Shown piece after piece: positions 8,676 through 19,070 of a stretch of 64,000 nt of DNA; the first letter of the stretch is position 1; each line of letters opens with the position of its first letter. Position numbers and translations under genes: made by a program. The notes under the pieces are model-generated. The model worked only from the letters and a program-made list of their open reading frames with translations, did no database searches and was not told the DNA's origin. Origin of the DNA: Mycobacterium paragordonae (GTDB lineage: Bacteria; Actinomycetota; Actinomycetes; Mycobacteriales; Mycobacteriaceae). The stretch is taken from positions 930,001 to 994,000 of the forward strand of contig NZ_CP025546.1 in assembly GCF_003614435.1 (NCBI RefSeq), read 5' to 3'.

Positions 8676-8702
8676 ATTCGGAGCGCCGTGCCGGACGGAT
8701 GG
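8676..8702 (-). promoter_or_regulatory. SigK-type promoter of the leftward operon
   Basis: On the minus strand CCATCC (8697-8702) and CCGAAT (8676-8681) are separated by 15 bp, resembling the -35/-10 pair described for mycobacterial SigK promoters. The GTG start at 8668 lies 7 nt past the -10 box, so the message would be leaderless. This is the expected place for the autoregulated promoter of the operon that ends in sigK-rskA. Confidence 0.65.
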
Positions 8703-8738
8703 CCCGCGCGGACTGCTATGCGGGATCGGCGCTCGGGA

Positions 8739-11645
8739 TCAGCGCTCGGCGCTCAGCGCCGGAGACCTGTCGGTGGCCGGCTCCTGGCGGGGGAGCCGGG
8801 GGCTGCGGCCCGGACGGGACCGCACCCGGATGGGCCACCAGAACCAGCGGCCCAGCAACGCCGCGATCGAGGGCGTCATGAACGCCCGCACGATCAGCGT
8901 GTCGAACAACAGACCGAGACCGATCGTGGTGCCCACCTGTCCGATCATCCGGGCGTCGCCGATGATCATGGACGCCATCGTGAAGGCGAAGACCAGGCCG
9001 GCGTTGGTCACGACCTTGCCGGTCCCGCCCATCGAACGGATGATGCCGGTATTGAGGCCGGCATAGATCTCCTGTTTGAACCGGGACACCAGCAGCAGGT
9101 TGTAGTCAGATCCCACGGCCAACAGCACGATCACGGACATCGCGAGCACCAGCCAGTGCAGCGGAACGCCGAAGATGTGCTGCCACACCAGGACTGACAG
9201 GCCGAACGAGGCGCCCAGCGACAGTGCGACCGTTCCGACGATCACCGCCGCCGCCACGAAAGCCCGGGTCAGGATCAGCATGATGATGAAGATCAGGCAC
9301 AGCGACGAGATGCCGGCGATCACCAGGTCCCACTTGGCGCCTTCGGAGATGTCCTTGACGATGGCGCCCATTCCGGAGACATAGATCTTGGAGTCTTCCA
9401 GCGGGGTGCCCTTGAGCGATTCCTCGGCCGCCGTCTGGATTTTGCCGATGCTCGCGATGCCCTCGGCGGAGGCCGGGTCCCCCCGATGCAGGATGATGAA
9501 CCGCGCCGCGTGCCCGTCGGCGGACAGGAAGTTCTTCATGGCGCGCTTGAAGTCGGAGTTCTTGAACACCTCCGGCGGCAGGTAGAACGAGTCGTCGTTC
9601 TTGGCGGCGTCGAAGGCGTGGCCCATCGCCGTCGCGTTGTCGCTCATCTCGTCCATCTGCTGGAAGATGCCGGACATGGTGCTGTGCATGCTCAGCATCA
9701 TCGTTCGCATGCTGACCATGGTTTCGATCATGGGCGGGAAGGTTGCGATCATCTGCGGCATCAGCACGTCGAGTTGCTTGATGTCGCCCACCAGGACGTC
9801 CAACTTCTCGTCGATCTGGTCAATACCGTCGAGCGCGTCGAACACCGACCGCAACGACCAACAGGCGGGGATGTCGTAGCAGTGTTTCTCCCAATAGAAA
9901 TAGGAGCGGATCGGCCGGAAGAAGTCGTCGAAGTTGGCGAGTTTGTCGCGCAGCTCGCGGGTGATCTGCTGCATCTCCTCGGTGTCGCCCACCATCTTGT
10001 GGGTGACCCCGACGAGCTGGGACATCAGGCCGTACATCCGCTGCATGAGCGCGATAGTCTTGCTCATCTCGTCGGCCTGCTTGAGCATGTCGTCCATCCG
10101 GTCGCGCTGGTACTTCATGGTCTGCATCTGACCGGCGCTCTGCATGCTCATCTGGAACGGAATCGACGTGTGGTCCATCGCGGTGCCGTCCGGCCGGGTG
10201 ATGGCCTGGACGCGGGATATCCCGGGCACCCGGAAGATGCCCTTGGCCAGCTTGTCCAGGATCAGGAAGTCAGCCGGATTCCGCATGTCGTGATCCGACT
10301 CGATCATCAGGATCTCCGGCTTCATCCGGGCCTGGGAGAAGTGCCGGTCCGCGACGACGAAGCCCTGGTTGGCCGGGATGAAGCTGGGCAGGTAGGCCCG
10401 GTCGTCATAGCTGGGCTTGTAGCCGGGCAGGGTGAGCAGGCCGATCAGGGCGATCACGCACGTGACGGCGAGGATCGGCAGCGGCCAGCGCACGACCGCC
10501 GTTCCGACCCGGCGCCACCCCCGCACCGACAGCACCCGCTTGGGGTCGAACACACCGAACCGGCTGCCGACGACGAGCACGGCCGGTCCCAGCGTCAGCG
10601 CGACCAGAACCGCCACCAGCATGCCGACCGCGCAGGGGATGCCCAGCGTCTGGAAGTACGGCATTCGGGCGAACCCGAGACACAGCGTCGCGCCCGCGAT
10701 CGTCAGACCGGATCCCAGAATGACGTGGGCGGTGCCGTGATACATCGTGTAGAAGGCGGACTCCCGGTCCTCCCCGGCCTGACGCGCCTCCTGATATCGG
10801 CCGATGATGAAGATCCCGTAGTCGGTTCCCGCCGCTATCGCGAGCGACGTGAGCAGGCTGACGGCGAAGGTCGACAACCCGATCAGCGCGTTGCTCCCGA
10901 GGATGGCGACGGCACCGCGTGCCGCACTCAGTTCGATCCCGACGGTGACCAGCAGCAGCAGCACCGTCAGCGGCGATCGATAGATGAACATCAGCATGCA
11001 CAGGATCACCACGATCGTGGTGATGGTGATCTTGGCCATCGATCTGTCGCCGCTGTGCTGCAGGTCTGCGGCCAGTGCCGAAGCCCCGGTGACGTAGGCC
11101 TTGAGCCCGGGCGGCGGTGGGGTGGCGTCCACGATCTTGCGGACGGCCTCGACGGATTCGTTGGCCAGCGGTTCACCCTGGTTGCCGGCGAGGTTCAACT
11201 GAACCGTGACGGCCTTGCCGTCGTTGCTCTGCGCGCCCGCCGCGGTCAGGGGGTCGCCCCAGAAATCCTGGATGCTCAGCACGTGCTTGTCGGCCCGCAG
11301 TTTGCGGATCAGGCCGTCGTAGTAACGATGCGCCGCGTCGCCGAGCGGCTGCTCGCTCTCCAGCACGATCATCGCGACGCTGTCGGTCTCCCCTTCCTTG
11401 AAGACCTGGCTGATCCGTTTGAGCGCGACGAACGACGGAGCGTCCTTGGGGCTCAGGGAAACCGAACGCTGCTGCCCGACGATCTCCAGGGACGGAACGA
11501 GCACGCTGAGCAGCACGACGACCAGCACCCAGAACAGGATGATCGGCACCGCGAAGGCATGGATCATCCGCGGGATGAACGGGCGGTGGGGTGCGGGCTC
11601 GACGGCGGGGCTGTCTCGGCGATCCTCGGTGTAGGTGGTACTCAC
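8739..11645 (-). CDS. mmpL4: RND-family transporter MmpL4
   Basis: The 968-residue protein has the MmpL layout of twelve membrane segments with two large periplasmic loops. The proton-relay Asp-Tyr pairs are visible in TDYGIF (about residue 272) and SDYNLL (about residue 845). The second loop holds coiled-coil-like helices rich in Met (about 470-590). In M. tuberculosis MmpL4 with MmpS4 exports mycobactin and carboxymycobactin. GTG at 11645 is chosen over an upstream codon because it overlaps the mmpS4 stop (GTGA, 11642-11645) and gives the M. tuberculosis length within one residue. It sits beside the SigK operon exactly as Rv0450c does. Confidence 0.93.
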   Translation of the reverse strand: MSTTYTEDRRDSPAVEPAPHRPFIPRMIHAFAVPIILFWVLVVVLLSVLVPSLEIVGQQRSVSLSPKDAPSFVALKRISQVFKEGETDSVAMIVLESEQPLGDAAHRYYDGLIRKLRADKHVLSIQDFWGDPLTAAGAQSNDGKAVTVQLNLAGNQGEPLANESVEAVRKIVDATPPPPGLKAYVTGASALAADLQHSGDRSMAKITITTIVVILCMLMFIYRSPLTVLLLLVTVGIELSAARGAVAILGSNALIGLSTFAVSLLTSLAIAAGTDYGIFIIGRYQEARQAGEDRESAFYTMYHGTAHVILGSGLTIAGATLCLGFARMPYFQTLGIPCAVGMLVAVLVALTLGPAVLVVGSRFGVFDPKRVLSVRGWRRVGTAVVRWPLPILAVTCVIALIGLLTLPGYKPSYDDRAYLPSFIPANQGFVVADRHFSQARMKPEILMIESDHDMRNPADFLILDKLAKGIFRVPGISRVQAITRPDGTAMDHTSIPFQMSMQSAGQMQTMKYQRDRMDDMLKQADEMSKTIALMQRMYGLMSQLVGVTHKMVGDTEEMQQITRELRDKLANFDDFFRPIRSYFYWEKHCYDIPACWSLRSVFDALDGIDQIDEKLDVLVGDIKQLDVLMPQMIATFPPMIETMVSMRTMMLSMHSTMSGIFQQMDEMSDNATAMGHAFDAAKNDDSFYLPPEVFKNSDFKRAMKNFLSADGHAARFIILHRGDPASAEGIASIGKIQTAAEESLKGTPLEDSKIYVSGMGAIVKDISEGAKWDLVIAGISSLCLIFIIMLILTRAFVAAAVIVGTVALSLGASFGLSVLVWQHIFGVPLHWLVLAMSVIVLLAVGSDYNLLLVSRFKQEIYAGLNTGIIRSMGGTGKVVTNAGLVFAFTMASMIIGDARMIGQVGTTIGLGLLFDTLIVRAFMTPSIAALLGRWFWWPIRVRSRPGRSPRLPRQEPATDRSPALSAER

Positions 11646-12064
11646 GCGGACTTGACCAGACAGAAGGTAAAAGCGTTGACCTCGTTGGAGACTCGCTCCG
11701 ATTTGACCACGTCGTCGATCAGGATGCGGCACCCGATGCTGTCCCCGTCACCCTGGGCCATCAGGTTGCCGACCATCGCGGCCTTGTTCGTGCTGATGTG
11801 CAGCGACCAGGGCAGCGGGGCGTTGTCCACGCGCTGCGGATCGGCGTTGACGTCGAAGTAGCTGATGTCGGCAACCGTGCCCGCCGGACCGAACACCTCG
11901 TACGTGATTCGCTTGGGGTTGAACGGCTCTGGGTTCTTGAGGTTGCTGTCCGCGTACGATGCCCGCTTCTCCGAGCCGAAGTAGCCGTGGACCCGGTTCA
12001 CGATGAAAGCGCCGGTGACCAACACCGCCAGAATGACGAGTGGAATCCACACGCGCGACAGCAC
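11642..12064 (-). CDS. mmpS4: MmpS4, membrane accessory protein of MmpL4
   Basis: This 140-residue protein has one N-terminal membrane anchor (about residues 5-23) and a periplasmic beta-sandwich MmpS domain with [20 protein letters not shown] and the closing CLVKSA. The length equals M. tuberculosis MmpS4. It forms the accessory subunit of the siderophore exporter. It is first in a two-gene leftward operon, and an IdeR-like box lies 122 bp upstream, which fits iron-repressed expression. Confidence 0.93.
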   Translation of the reverse strand: MLSRVWIPLVILAVLVTGAFIVNRVHGYFGSEKRASYADSNLKNPEPFNPKRITYEVFGPAGTVADISYFDVNADPQRVDNAPLPWSLHISTNKAAMVGNLMAQGDGDSIGCRILIDDVVKSERVSNEVNAFTFCLVKSA

Positions 12065-12185
12065 CTTGAAAATCTCAGGTCCCTTTCACCGTTGGCATCG
12101 CTCAGGTCGGACGATACCCGCCCTAGGAGACGCTTGCGTCTTCATTCAACCGGCCGCACTGCGCAGATCGGCAGCGCATCACGAA

Positions 12186-12204
12186 CACAATTAGCCTTAC
12201 CTAA
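12186..12204 (-). promoter_or_regulatory. IdeR-like iron box upstream of mmpS4
   Basis: On the minus strand this 19-mer begins TTAGGTAAGGCTAA and matches the IdeR consensus TTAGGTTAGGCTAACCTAA at about 13 of 19 positions. The second half-site is weak. It lies in the 278-bp gap between divergent mmpS4 and the TetR gene. Confidence 0.5.
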
Positions 12205-12342
12205 GTAAAACACGGCCGTGTCGGGCGAGCGGCAGACTCCCTCCTCCACGGGTTTCTCTAGGGGCCCGATTCTAAGGCATATTGCGTGCGTAAAGTCCCG
12301 ATTTCCGCGCGCAAATCACGCCATGTGCGTTATCCTCAGCCG

Positions 12343-13011
12343 GTGGCGCAACTCAGTTTCCGGCGCGCCCGCACCGAGGAGAACAAGCGTCAGCGCGCTG
12401 CGGCGCTCGTGGAAGCAGCGCGCGCAATCGCATCGGAAACCGGTGTCGCGTCGGTGACCCTGACCGCGGTGGCCGGCCGAGCGGGCATCCACTACTCGGC
12501 GGTGCGCCGATACTTCACCTCCCACAAGGAGGTGCTGCTGCACCTGTCCGCCGAAGGCTGGCAGCGGTGGTCGGACACGGTCTGCGCGCAACTCGGCGAG
12601 CCGGGGCGCATGTCAGCGGCGCGGGTGGCCGAGACGATGGCCAACGGCTTGGCCGCCGATCCGCTGTTCTGCGACCTGCTCGCCAACCTGCACCTGCATC
12701 TCGAGCACGAGGTCGATGTCGACCGGGTCATCGAGATACGGCGGACCATATCCGCAGCCGCCATCGCCCTGGCCGGCGCGATCGAACGGAGTTTGCCCGA
12801 CCTCGGCCGGTCGGGCGCGTTCGACATGCTGATCGCCGCCTACTCCCTGGCCGCGGCGTTCTGGCAAATCGCCAACCCGCCGGAGCGGATCTCGGATGTG
12901 TACGAGGAGGAACCGGAGTTGCTGCCGCCCGAATGGAACATCGATTTCCCGTCCGCGCTCACCCGGGTGCTCACCGCCACCTGCATCGGCTCACTTGCGG
13001 GGTCCCGATGA
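12343..13011 (+). CDS. TetR-family regulator, Rv0452-like
   Basis: The 222-residue protein has an N-terminal TetR helix-turn-helix (RRARTEENKRQRAAALVEAA, then TLTAVAGRAGIHYSAVRRYF, residues 8-55) and an all-helical ligand-binding C-terminal domain. GTG at 12343 gives a sensible N-terminus, VAQLSFRRAR; an in-frame ATG at 12286 would add 19 residues. It lies between the two divergent mmpS-mmpL pairs and is the obvious local regulator, as for Rv0452 next to mmpS4. The ligand is unknown. Confidence 0.88.
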   Translation: MAQLSFRRARTEENKRQRAAALVEAARAIASETGVASVTLTAVAGRAGIHYSAVRRYFTSHKEVLLHLSAEGWQRWSDTVCAQLGEPGRMSAARVAETMANGLAADPLFCDLLANLHLHLEHEVDVDRVIEIRRTISAAAIALAGAIERSLPDLGRSGAFDMLIAAYSLAAAFWQIANPPERISDVYEEEPELLPPEWNIDFPSALTRVLTATCIGSLAGSR

Positions 13012-13080
13012 ACGTGTCGGCGAAGATCTTCATGCACAAGGCCTTTGCGCACCACGCCGAGATTTCCTACTGTTTGTGCA

Positions 13081-13099
13081 TTAGGTTAGAGAGACTAAG
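13081..13099 (+). promoter_or_regulatory. IdeR-like iron box upstream of the second mmpS
   Basis: The 19-mer starts with a perfect left half-site TTAGGTTAG; the right half is imperfect (12 of 19 matches in all). It lies 53 bp before the second mmpS start, a good place for iron-dependent repression. Confidence 0.5.
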
Positions 13100-13152
13100 T
13101 TGATATCCAGGCTGATTAGATGGCGGCTCTCGTCACTAAATAGGAAGCGCCC

Positions 13153-13710
13153 ATGACGACGACCGAGCCAAGGACCGAACCGTTGACGATTCCGGATTCT
13201 GCTGGCGGCGAAGGCAAGACGGCGGCGCGCCCACGGGCCAAACGCAAAGGTCTGATGAGCGTGGCCACCCGGTTCTGGCTCATCCTCACGGTGCTGGCCG
13301 TCGTCGCGCTGTCGGGGTTTGCGGTCTACCGGTTGCACGGCATCTTCGGCGTTCACAGCGGTTCGTTCGGTGGCGGCTCCTCCGGAGACGTCATCGACCA
13401 GTTCAATCCCAAGACCATCACCCTCGAGGTCTGGGGTTCGCCCGGCAGCACGGCGACCATCACCTACCTCGATGAGAACTCCCACCCGCAGCAGGCGCTG
13501 AATGTGCCCCTACCGTGGAAGACGGAATTGAAGTCAACGAAACCCGGGATCCCGGCCAACCTGATGGCACAAGGCAACGGCAGCTGGATCGCCTGCCGGT
13601 TCCTCGTCAACAACAACGACGGGAAGGGTGACATCGTCAAGGCGCCTAATCAGTCGCCGCCCAACGAGACCGTCAACGCCTTCGTCTACTGCCTGGACAA
13701 GTCCGCGTGA
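13153..13710 (+). CDS. Second MmpS protein with extended N-terminus
   Basis: This 185-residue MmpS protein has a cytoplasmic N-terminal extension of about 35 residues rich in Pro, Arg and Lys. A membrane anchor follows (about residues 41-62, [19 protein letters not shown]), then a periplasmic MmpS domain with [25 protein letters not shown] and CLDKSA at the end. The usual MmpS length is about 140, so the extension and a Gly/Ser-rich linker ([10 protein letters not shown]) are unusual. ATG 13153 follows a GGAAG ribosome-binding site; an internal ATG near 13255 would give a standard-size protein. The stop overlaps the mmpL start (GTGA, 13707-13710). Confidence 0.88.
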   Translation: MTTTEPRTEPLTIPDSAGGEGKTAARPRAKRKGLMSVATRFWLILTVLAVVALSGFAVYRLHGIFGVHSGSFGGGSSGDVIDQFNPKTITLEVWGSPGSTATITYLDENSHPQQALNVPLPWKTELKSTKPGIPANLMAQGNGSWIACRFLVNNNDGKGDIVKAPNQSPPNETVNAFVYCLDKSA

Positions 13711-16646
13711 GTGAGACCACCGCGGCCGATCCTGCCCCGCCGCGCGTCGACCAGCCGCTGATCCCGCCGTTCCTACCGCGGATGATCCATCGGCTGGCTC
13801 TGCCCATTGTGCTGGTGTGGTTGGGCATAGTCGTGGTGACCAATACCGCTGCGCCGCAACTGGAGGCCGTCGCCAAAGAGCATTCGGTATCGCAGAGCCC
13901 CACCGATGCGGCGTCGTTTCAGTCGATGATGCGGGTCGGAAAGACGTTCAAGGAGTTCGATTCCGACAGCTCGGCGATGATCGTGCTGGAGGGTGACAAG
14001 CCGTTGGGGGCGGAGGCGCACCGCTACTACGACGAGATCGTCCGGCGAATCGAGCAGGACACGAAACACGTGCAGCACGTGCAGGACTTCTGGAGCGATC
14101 CGTTGACCGCCGCGGGGTCGCAGAGCCACGACCAGAAGGCCGCCTACGTCCAGGTCTACCTCGCCGGCAACATGGGCGGCGGCCTGTCCGCCGAGTCCGC
14201 CGATGCCGTCCGCAAGATCGTGAACTCGGTGCCCGCCCCGCAGGGAATCAAGGCTTACGTCACCGGCGCGGGTCCGCTGTTCGCCGACCAGTCCCACGCC
14301 GGCGAGAAAGGCGTCGCGATCGTCACCCTGGTCACGATCCTGGTGATCTTTGTGATGCTGCTCTTCGTCTACCGCTCGCTCGTCACCGTCCTGGCCGTGT
14401 TGTTCATGGTCTTCGTCGAATTGCTGGCAGCCCGGGGCGTGGTTGCCCTGCTGGCCAACTACGAAATCATCGGACTCTCCACGTTCGCCAACAATCTGCT
14501 GGTGTTGATGGCGATCGCTGCCGGAACGGACTACGCGATTTTCGTGGTCGGCCGCTATCACGAGGCCCGTGGCCTGGGGGAGAGTCGCGAACAAGCCTTC
14601 TACACCATGTTCCACAGCACCGCGCATGTCGTGCTCGGGTCGGGCCTGACCATCGCCGGCGCCATGTACTGCCTCAGCTTCTGCCGATTGCCGTATTTCG
14701 AGTCACTGGGCGCACCGTGCGCCATCGGCATGTTGGTGGCCGTGCTCGCGGCGTTGACCCTGGGACCTGCGGTGCTGACCGTGGCGTCATTCTTCAAACT
14801 CCTGGATCCGAAGCGAAAGCTGCAGACTCGGGGCTGGCGCCGCATCGGCACCGCGATCGTTCGTTGGCCCGCACCGGTTTTCGCGGTCACGATCGCGGTT
14901 GCCCTGGTCGGTCTGATCGCTCTGCCGGGCTACAAGACGGATTACGACACCCGTCACTTCCTGCCCGAGGACACCCCCGCCAACATCGGTTACGCGGCTG
15001 CCGACCGGCACTTTAACCAGGCTCGGCTCAATCCCGAGTTGTTGATGATCGAGACCGATCACGACCTGCGTAACTCGGCCGACTTCCTGGTGCTGGACAA
15101 GGTCGCCAAGGCGGTCTTTCACATCCCCGGCATCGGCCGGGTGCAGACCATTACCCGGCCGTTGGGCACGCCACTCGACCACAGCACCCTCGGTTTCCAG
15201 ATGGGCGCCCAAGCCGCCGGGCGGCAGCAGACCGAGCACTTCCAGGATGAGCAGGCCAAGAATCTGCTGAACCAAGCGGGCGAGTTGCGCAAGACGATGG
15301 CCACGTTGCGTGAGCAGATGCAGGTCACCCAGGACCTCAGCAACACGACGCACGAAACCACCAAGCTCACCAAGGAAACCGTGAAGATCACCGAGGCGCT
15401 GCGCGACGACATCGCCACCTTCGACGACTTCTTCCGACCGATTCGTAGCTACTTCTATTGGGAGAAGCACTGTTTCGACATCCCGATCTGCTGGGCGCTG
15501 CGGTCCATCTTCAATGCGCTCGACGGCATCGACCAGGTGGCGCAGAACATCCTGGCCCTCAGCCAGAACCTGGACAGGCTGGATGCGATTCAGCCCAAGC
15601 TCGTCGCGTTGATACCCCCGCAGATCGAAAGCCAGCAGCGCAATCTCGACACCATCATGTCGAACTATGCGACGACGACGGGTCTCAACGACCAGGCCAG
15701 GGCGCAGGCCGACAACGCCACCGCCCAGGGGGATGCGTTCGACAGGGCGAAGAACGACGACACGTTCTACCTTCCGCCGGAAGCGTTCCAGAGCCCGGAT
15801 TTCGCGCGGGGTCTCAAACAGTTCATCTCACCGGACGGGCACGCGGTCCGGTTGATCATCTCGCATGAAGGCGACCCGGCGTCTCCGGAAGGCATCAACC
15901 TCATCGAGCCGATCAAGCGGGCCGTGCACGAGGCGATCAAAGGCACGCCCTGGGAGGGAGCCAAGGTCTACCTCGGCGGTACCGCCGCGACGTACAAGGA
16001 CATGCACGACGGCTCGAACATCGACCTGCTGATCGCCGGAATATCAGCTGCCACACTGATTTTCATCATCATGCTGGTGATCACCCGAAGTGTCGTGGCG
16101 GCCGTCGTGATCGTCGGCACGGTGCTGTTGTCGCTGGGCGCCTCGTTCGGACTCTCCGTGCTCCTATGGCAGTACATCCTGGGCATGAAGTTGCACTGGA
16201 TGGTGCTGGCGATGGCGATCATCCTGCTGTTGGCGGTTGGCTCCGATTACAACCTGCTGCTGATATCGCGGTTCAAGGAGGAGATCCATGCCGGTCTCAA
16301 GACGGGGACGATCCGGGCGATGGCGGGTTCGGGCTCGGTGGTGACCGCCGCGGGTCTGGTGTTCGCCGCCACCATGGGCACATTCGCTTTCAGTCCTTTG
16401 AAAGTCATGGCCCAGGTGGGTACGACGATCGCGCTGGGTCTGCTGTTCGACACCTTGATCGTGAGATCGTTCATGACGCCCTCGCTGGCCACCCTGCTCG
16501 GGCGGTGGTTCTGGTGGCCGCAGCACGTACGCCCACGGCCGGCCAGCAGCATGCTCCGACCCTACGGACCTCGTCCGGCGGTGCGTGAACTCATCGGCAG
16601 CGACGTGGAAGAACAACCGGCCGGCGGAGTGGTGACACGGCGCTAG
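13707..16646 (+). CDS. Second MmpL transporter of the MmpL4/MmpL5 type
   Basis: The 979-residue RND transporter has the same architecture as the mmpL4 product on the other side of the TetR gene, with the Asp-Tyr relays TDYAIF (about 273) and SDYNLL (about 847). It shares the strongly conserved loop motif [18 protein letters not shown]. The second loop has a helical region without the Met-rich character of MmpL4, and the cytoplasmic tail is longer ([15 protein letters not shown], ending [12 protein letters not shown]). It is probably an exporter of a siderophore or an envelope lipid. GTG 13707 overlaps the mmpS stop. This pair has no counterpart at this place in M. tuberculosis. Confidence 0.88.
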   Translation: MSETTAADPAPPRVDQPLIPPFLPRMIHRLALPIVLVWLGIVVVTNTAAPQLEAVAKEHSVSQSPTDAASFQSMMRVGKTFKEFDSDSSAMIVLEGDKPLGAEAHRYYDEIVRRIEQDTKHVQHVQDFWSDPLTAAGSQSHDQKAAYVQVYLAGNMGGGLSAESADAVRKIVNSVPAPQGIKAYVTGAGPLFADQSHAGEKGVAIVTLVTILVIFVMLLFVYRSLVTVLAVLFMVFVELLAARGVVALLANYEIIGLSTFANNLLVLMAIAAGTDYAIFVVGRYHEARGLGESREQAFYTMFHSTAHVVLGSGLTIAGAMYCLSFCRLPYFESLGAPCAIGMLVAVLAALTLGPAVLTVASFFKLLDPKRKLQTRGWRRIGTAIVRWPAPVFAVTIAVALVGLIALPGYKTDYDTRHFLPEDTPANIGYAAADRHFNQARLNPELLMIETDHDLRNSADFLVLDKVAKAVFHIPGIGRVQTITRPLGTPLDHSTLGFQMGAQAAGRQQTEHFQDEQAKNLLNQAGELRKTMATLREQMQVTQDLSNTTHETTKLTKETVKITEALRDDIATFDDFFRPIRSYFYWEKHCFDIPICWALRSIFNALDGIDQVAQNILALSQNLDRLDAIQPKLVALIPPQIESQQRNLDTIMSNYATTTGLNDQARAQADNATAQGDAFDRAKNDDTFYLPPEAFQSPDFARGLKQFISPDGHAVRLIISHEGDPASPEGINLIEPIKRAVHEAIKGTPWEGAKVYLGGTAATYKDMHDGSNIDLLIAGISAATLIFIIMLVITRSVVAAVVIVGTVLLSLGASFGLSVLLWQYILGMKLHWMVLAMAIILLLAVGSDYNLLLISRFKEEIHAGLKTGTIRAMAGSGSVVTAAGLVFAATMGTFAFSPLKVMAQVGTTIALGLLFDTLIVRSFMTPSLATLLGRWFWWPQHVRPRPASSMLRPYGPRPAVRELIGSDVEEQPAGGVVTRR

Positions 16647-16682
16647 CGCGGCCGGCGCCGGAGCACTACTCAGGGGTGGGAT

Positions 16683-17006
16683 CTAGAGCGCGACGACGTC
16701 GCGCATGATGTCGCTCAACTCCGAGACGGGGGCTCCGCACGTCAGGCAGTAGGCGCCCGACGAGCGCCTGAGCTGGCCCACCTGCACCAGGATCTCGGCC
16801 TCGGCCCGCCACAGACACGCGATGCAGACGATCTCGACGATGTTTCCGAACGGGTCGACATGGGAGTGGTTGCATTCATCCACCGCGTGCCGATGAACGA
16901 TGTGAGTTGCCCGGTTGGTGCAGCCGGCTTCGAATTGACAGGTGATGGTCTGCCAGTCCAGGGCCGCGAGCGTGCCAGGGATGCCGTTGCCAGTTGTTTG
17001 GCTCAT
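16683..17006 (-). CDS. Cysteine-rich, probable zinc-binding small protein
   Basis: The 107-residue protein has two CxxC pairs (CIAC at 61-64, CLTC at 87-90) plus Cys23, Cys29 and a His/Cys-rich stretch (HIVHRHAVDECNHSH, 35-49). This pattern suggests one or two structural zinc sites. There is no signal peptide, so it is probably cytoplasmic. ATG 17006 is preceded by a clear GGAGG ribosome-binding site, and the longer in-frame start at 17114 is rejected. It converges on the second mmpL (36 bp between stops). I do not recognise the family. Confidence 0.7.
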   Translation of the reverse strand: MSQTTGNGIPGTLAALDWQTITCQFEAGCTNRATHIVHRHAVDECNHSHVDPFGNIVEIVCIACLWRAEAEILVQVGQLRRSSGAYCLTCGAPVSELSDIMRDVVAL

Positions 17007-17323
17007 GCGATGTCCTCCAGCTTCCGGAACGCAGTCGCACTCATCCCCCGCAGCTCGAGCGGATGATTGGCTGGCCGGAGGTCCATTATGGGTTTGTTTG
17101 ACCCACCGCGGCAAGGGCCCGGACGATGTATTTATGTCCGGTCCGGCAGTTGCGGTCCCCCGACGAAACCGTACCTTGAGTGCTATCTAGCACTATTCCG
17201 CAGGTCATCGGGTTGGGACTATCCTCCGAACGGCCTCCGGAAGGATGAAATTTCTGTCCCCCAATCGGGGGACAGAACCGTAAAAGTCTGCTACGGCACC
17301 GAATGAAGGTTTGGGTGCGCTGC
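17007..17323. other. 317-bp intergenic region
   Basis: No convincing gene is seen. Open frames here are short and lack family features. The region holds the leader of the leftward Cys-rich gene and one perfect hairpin (17252-17277). A promoter for the Cys-rich gene must lie here, but I could not identify its boxes. Confidence 0.6.
17252..17277 (-). terminator. Perfect 11-bp hairpin behind the small secreted-protein gene
   Basis: TTCTGTCCCCC and GGGGGACAGAA pair perfectly around a 4-nt loop. On the minus strand the stem is followed by AAATTT rather than a T-tract, like many mycobacterial intrinsic terminators. It lies 47 bp beyond the stop of the 80-residue gene. Confidence 0.6.
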
Positions 17324-17566
17324 CTAGGGCTGGTTGACGCAGAACGCCACACACAGCGCTGAGACGGGGATGGAAACCCACTGCAGTTGGCCGTCCGCCT
17401 GGCGTTCGCAATAGATCGGGCCGGGCTTGCCCCAGACTTTCGCGCCTTCCGGTGAGCATTGCTTGCCGAGATCGGTGTCGGCGTGTGCCGGGCCAGTGCC
17501 GAAGGCGACCGCCATGGGAGCGAGCGCCGTCATCATCGCCGCGGCGACGAATTTCCGTGCGCGCAT
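17324..17566 (-). CDS. Small secreted protein of unknown function
   Basis: The 80-residue precursor has a Sec signal peptide (MRARKFVAAAMMTALAPMAV, probable cleavage after AHA at residue 29). The mature part has about 51 residues with four cysteines (KQCSPEG, YCERQ, ALCVAFC), likely two disulfides. I do not recognise the family. It starts 5 bp after the Rv0455c-like gene stop on the same strand, so it is very probably co-expressed with it. A role in the same export process is an inference from position only. Confidence 0.7.
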   Translation of the reverse strand: MRARKFVAAAMMTALAPMAVAFGTGPAHADTDLGKQCSPEGAKVWGKPGPIYCERQADGQLQWVSIPVSALCVAFCVNQP

Positions 17567-17571
17567 CTCGC

Positions 17572-18090
<519 letters not shown>

Positions 18091-18093
18091 TTA

Positions 18094-19038
18094 CTACCCA
18101 TCGCGATCAGGAACTATCACGTGTGACGGGTTCGGCCGCAGCTCCGGGGGAGCCTGGCTGTAGTCGCCGAACGGGCCGTCCCGGCGCTCCACCGCGGCCC
18201 GGACGCCCTGCGTCTCGGCGGTGCGGATGAAGTCGAGCGCATCGGGGGTGTTGCGCATCAGGCCGTCGAGGATGCCGCCCAGCAGCTGGGTGGACGCCAG
18301 GCCCATGTTCTCGTAAGCCTGGTTGACGATCAGCTTCTGCGCCCGCAGCTGCGACAACGGGATCTGCGCCAACTCGGCCGCGATCTCGGCGACCCGGGCC
18401 TCCAGCCGCTCGAACGGGACCGCTTCGTTGATCAGTTCGATCTCGGCGGCCTGCACACCCGTCAGCGGCCGGCCGGTCAAGGAGTGCCATTTCACTTTGG
18501 CCAGGCTGAGCCGGTACAGCCACATGCCGGTCAGGTAGGCGCCCCACATCCTGCTGTACGGGGTGCCGATCACCGCGTCCTCGCTGGCGATCACGATGTC
18601 GGCGCACAGGGCGTAGTCGCTGGCCCCGCCGACGCACCAGCCGTGCACCTGCGCGATCACCGGCTTGGACGCCCGCCAGATGGCCATGAACTTCTGCGTC
18701 GGCGCGGTCTCGCGTGCGCTGACCATCGCGAAATCCTTGCCCGGATCCCACCGGCCCTCAGTCATCATGTCCTCGCCCCAGTGCTGGAAGCCGCCGCCGA
18801 AGTCGAAGCCGCCGGAGAAGGCGCGCCCGGCGCCGCGCAGCACGATGACCTTGATGTCGTGGTCGCGCTCGGCCAGCCCGATGGCGGCTTCGATCTCGTC
18901 GGGCATGGGCGGCACGATCGTGTTCAGGTGCTCGGGACGGTTGAGGGTGATGGTGGCCACCGGGCCACTGCTGGAATACAGCAGCGTCTCGAATTCGGGC
19001 CCGGCAGAAGGGGCGGGAGAAGGCTCGGAAGAAGGCAT
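18094..19038 (-). CDS. echA2: Enoyl-CoA hydratase/isomerase family protein EchA2
   Basis: This 314-residue crotonase-fold protein has the oxyanion-hole segment GAGRAFSGGFDFGG (about residue 70) and the second one, VHGWCVGGASDYALCADI (about 131), typical of enoyl-CoA hydratases. An extra Ala/Ser/Pro-rich N-terminus of about 14 residues precedes the core. It would hydrate or isomerise an acyl-CoA; the chain specificity is unknown. Position between Rv0455c and the prolyl oligopeptidase gene matches Rv0456c. The mazEF1-type toxin-antitoxin genes found next to echA2 in M. tuberculosis are absent. Confidence 0.88.
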   Translation of the reverse strand: MPSSEPSPAPSAGPEFETLLYSSSGPVATITLNRPEHLNTIVPPMPDEIEAAIGLAERDHDIKVIVLRGAGRAFSGGFDFGGGFQHWGEDMMTEGRWDPGKDFAMVSARETAPTQKFMAIWRASKPVIAQVHGWCVGGASDYALCADIVIASEDAVIGTPYSRMWGAYLTGMWLYRLSLAKVKWHSLTGRPLTGVQAAEIELINEAVPFERLEARVAEIAAELAQIPLSQLRAQKLIVNQAYENMGLASTQLLGGILDGLMRNTPDALDFIRTAETQGVRAAVERRDGPFGDYSQAPPELRPNPSHVIVPDRDG

Positions 19039-19070
19039 GAACGCAAGCGAAGCCGCGTCGAATTATGGTG

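Noticed and set aside
9486..11861. 791-codon open frame on the plus strand
   Set aside because: Antisense shadow of mmpL4; His/Asp/Gln/Arg-rich low-complexity translation without domains.
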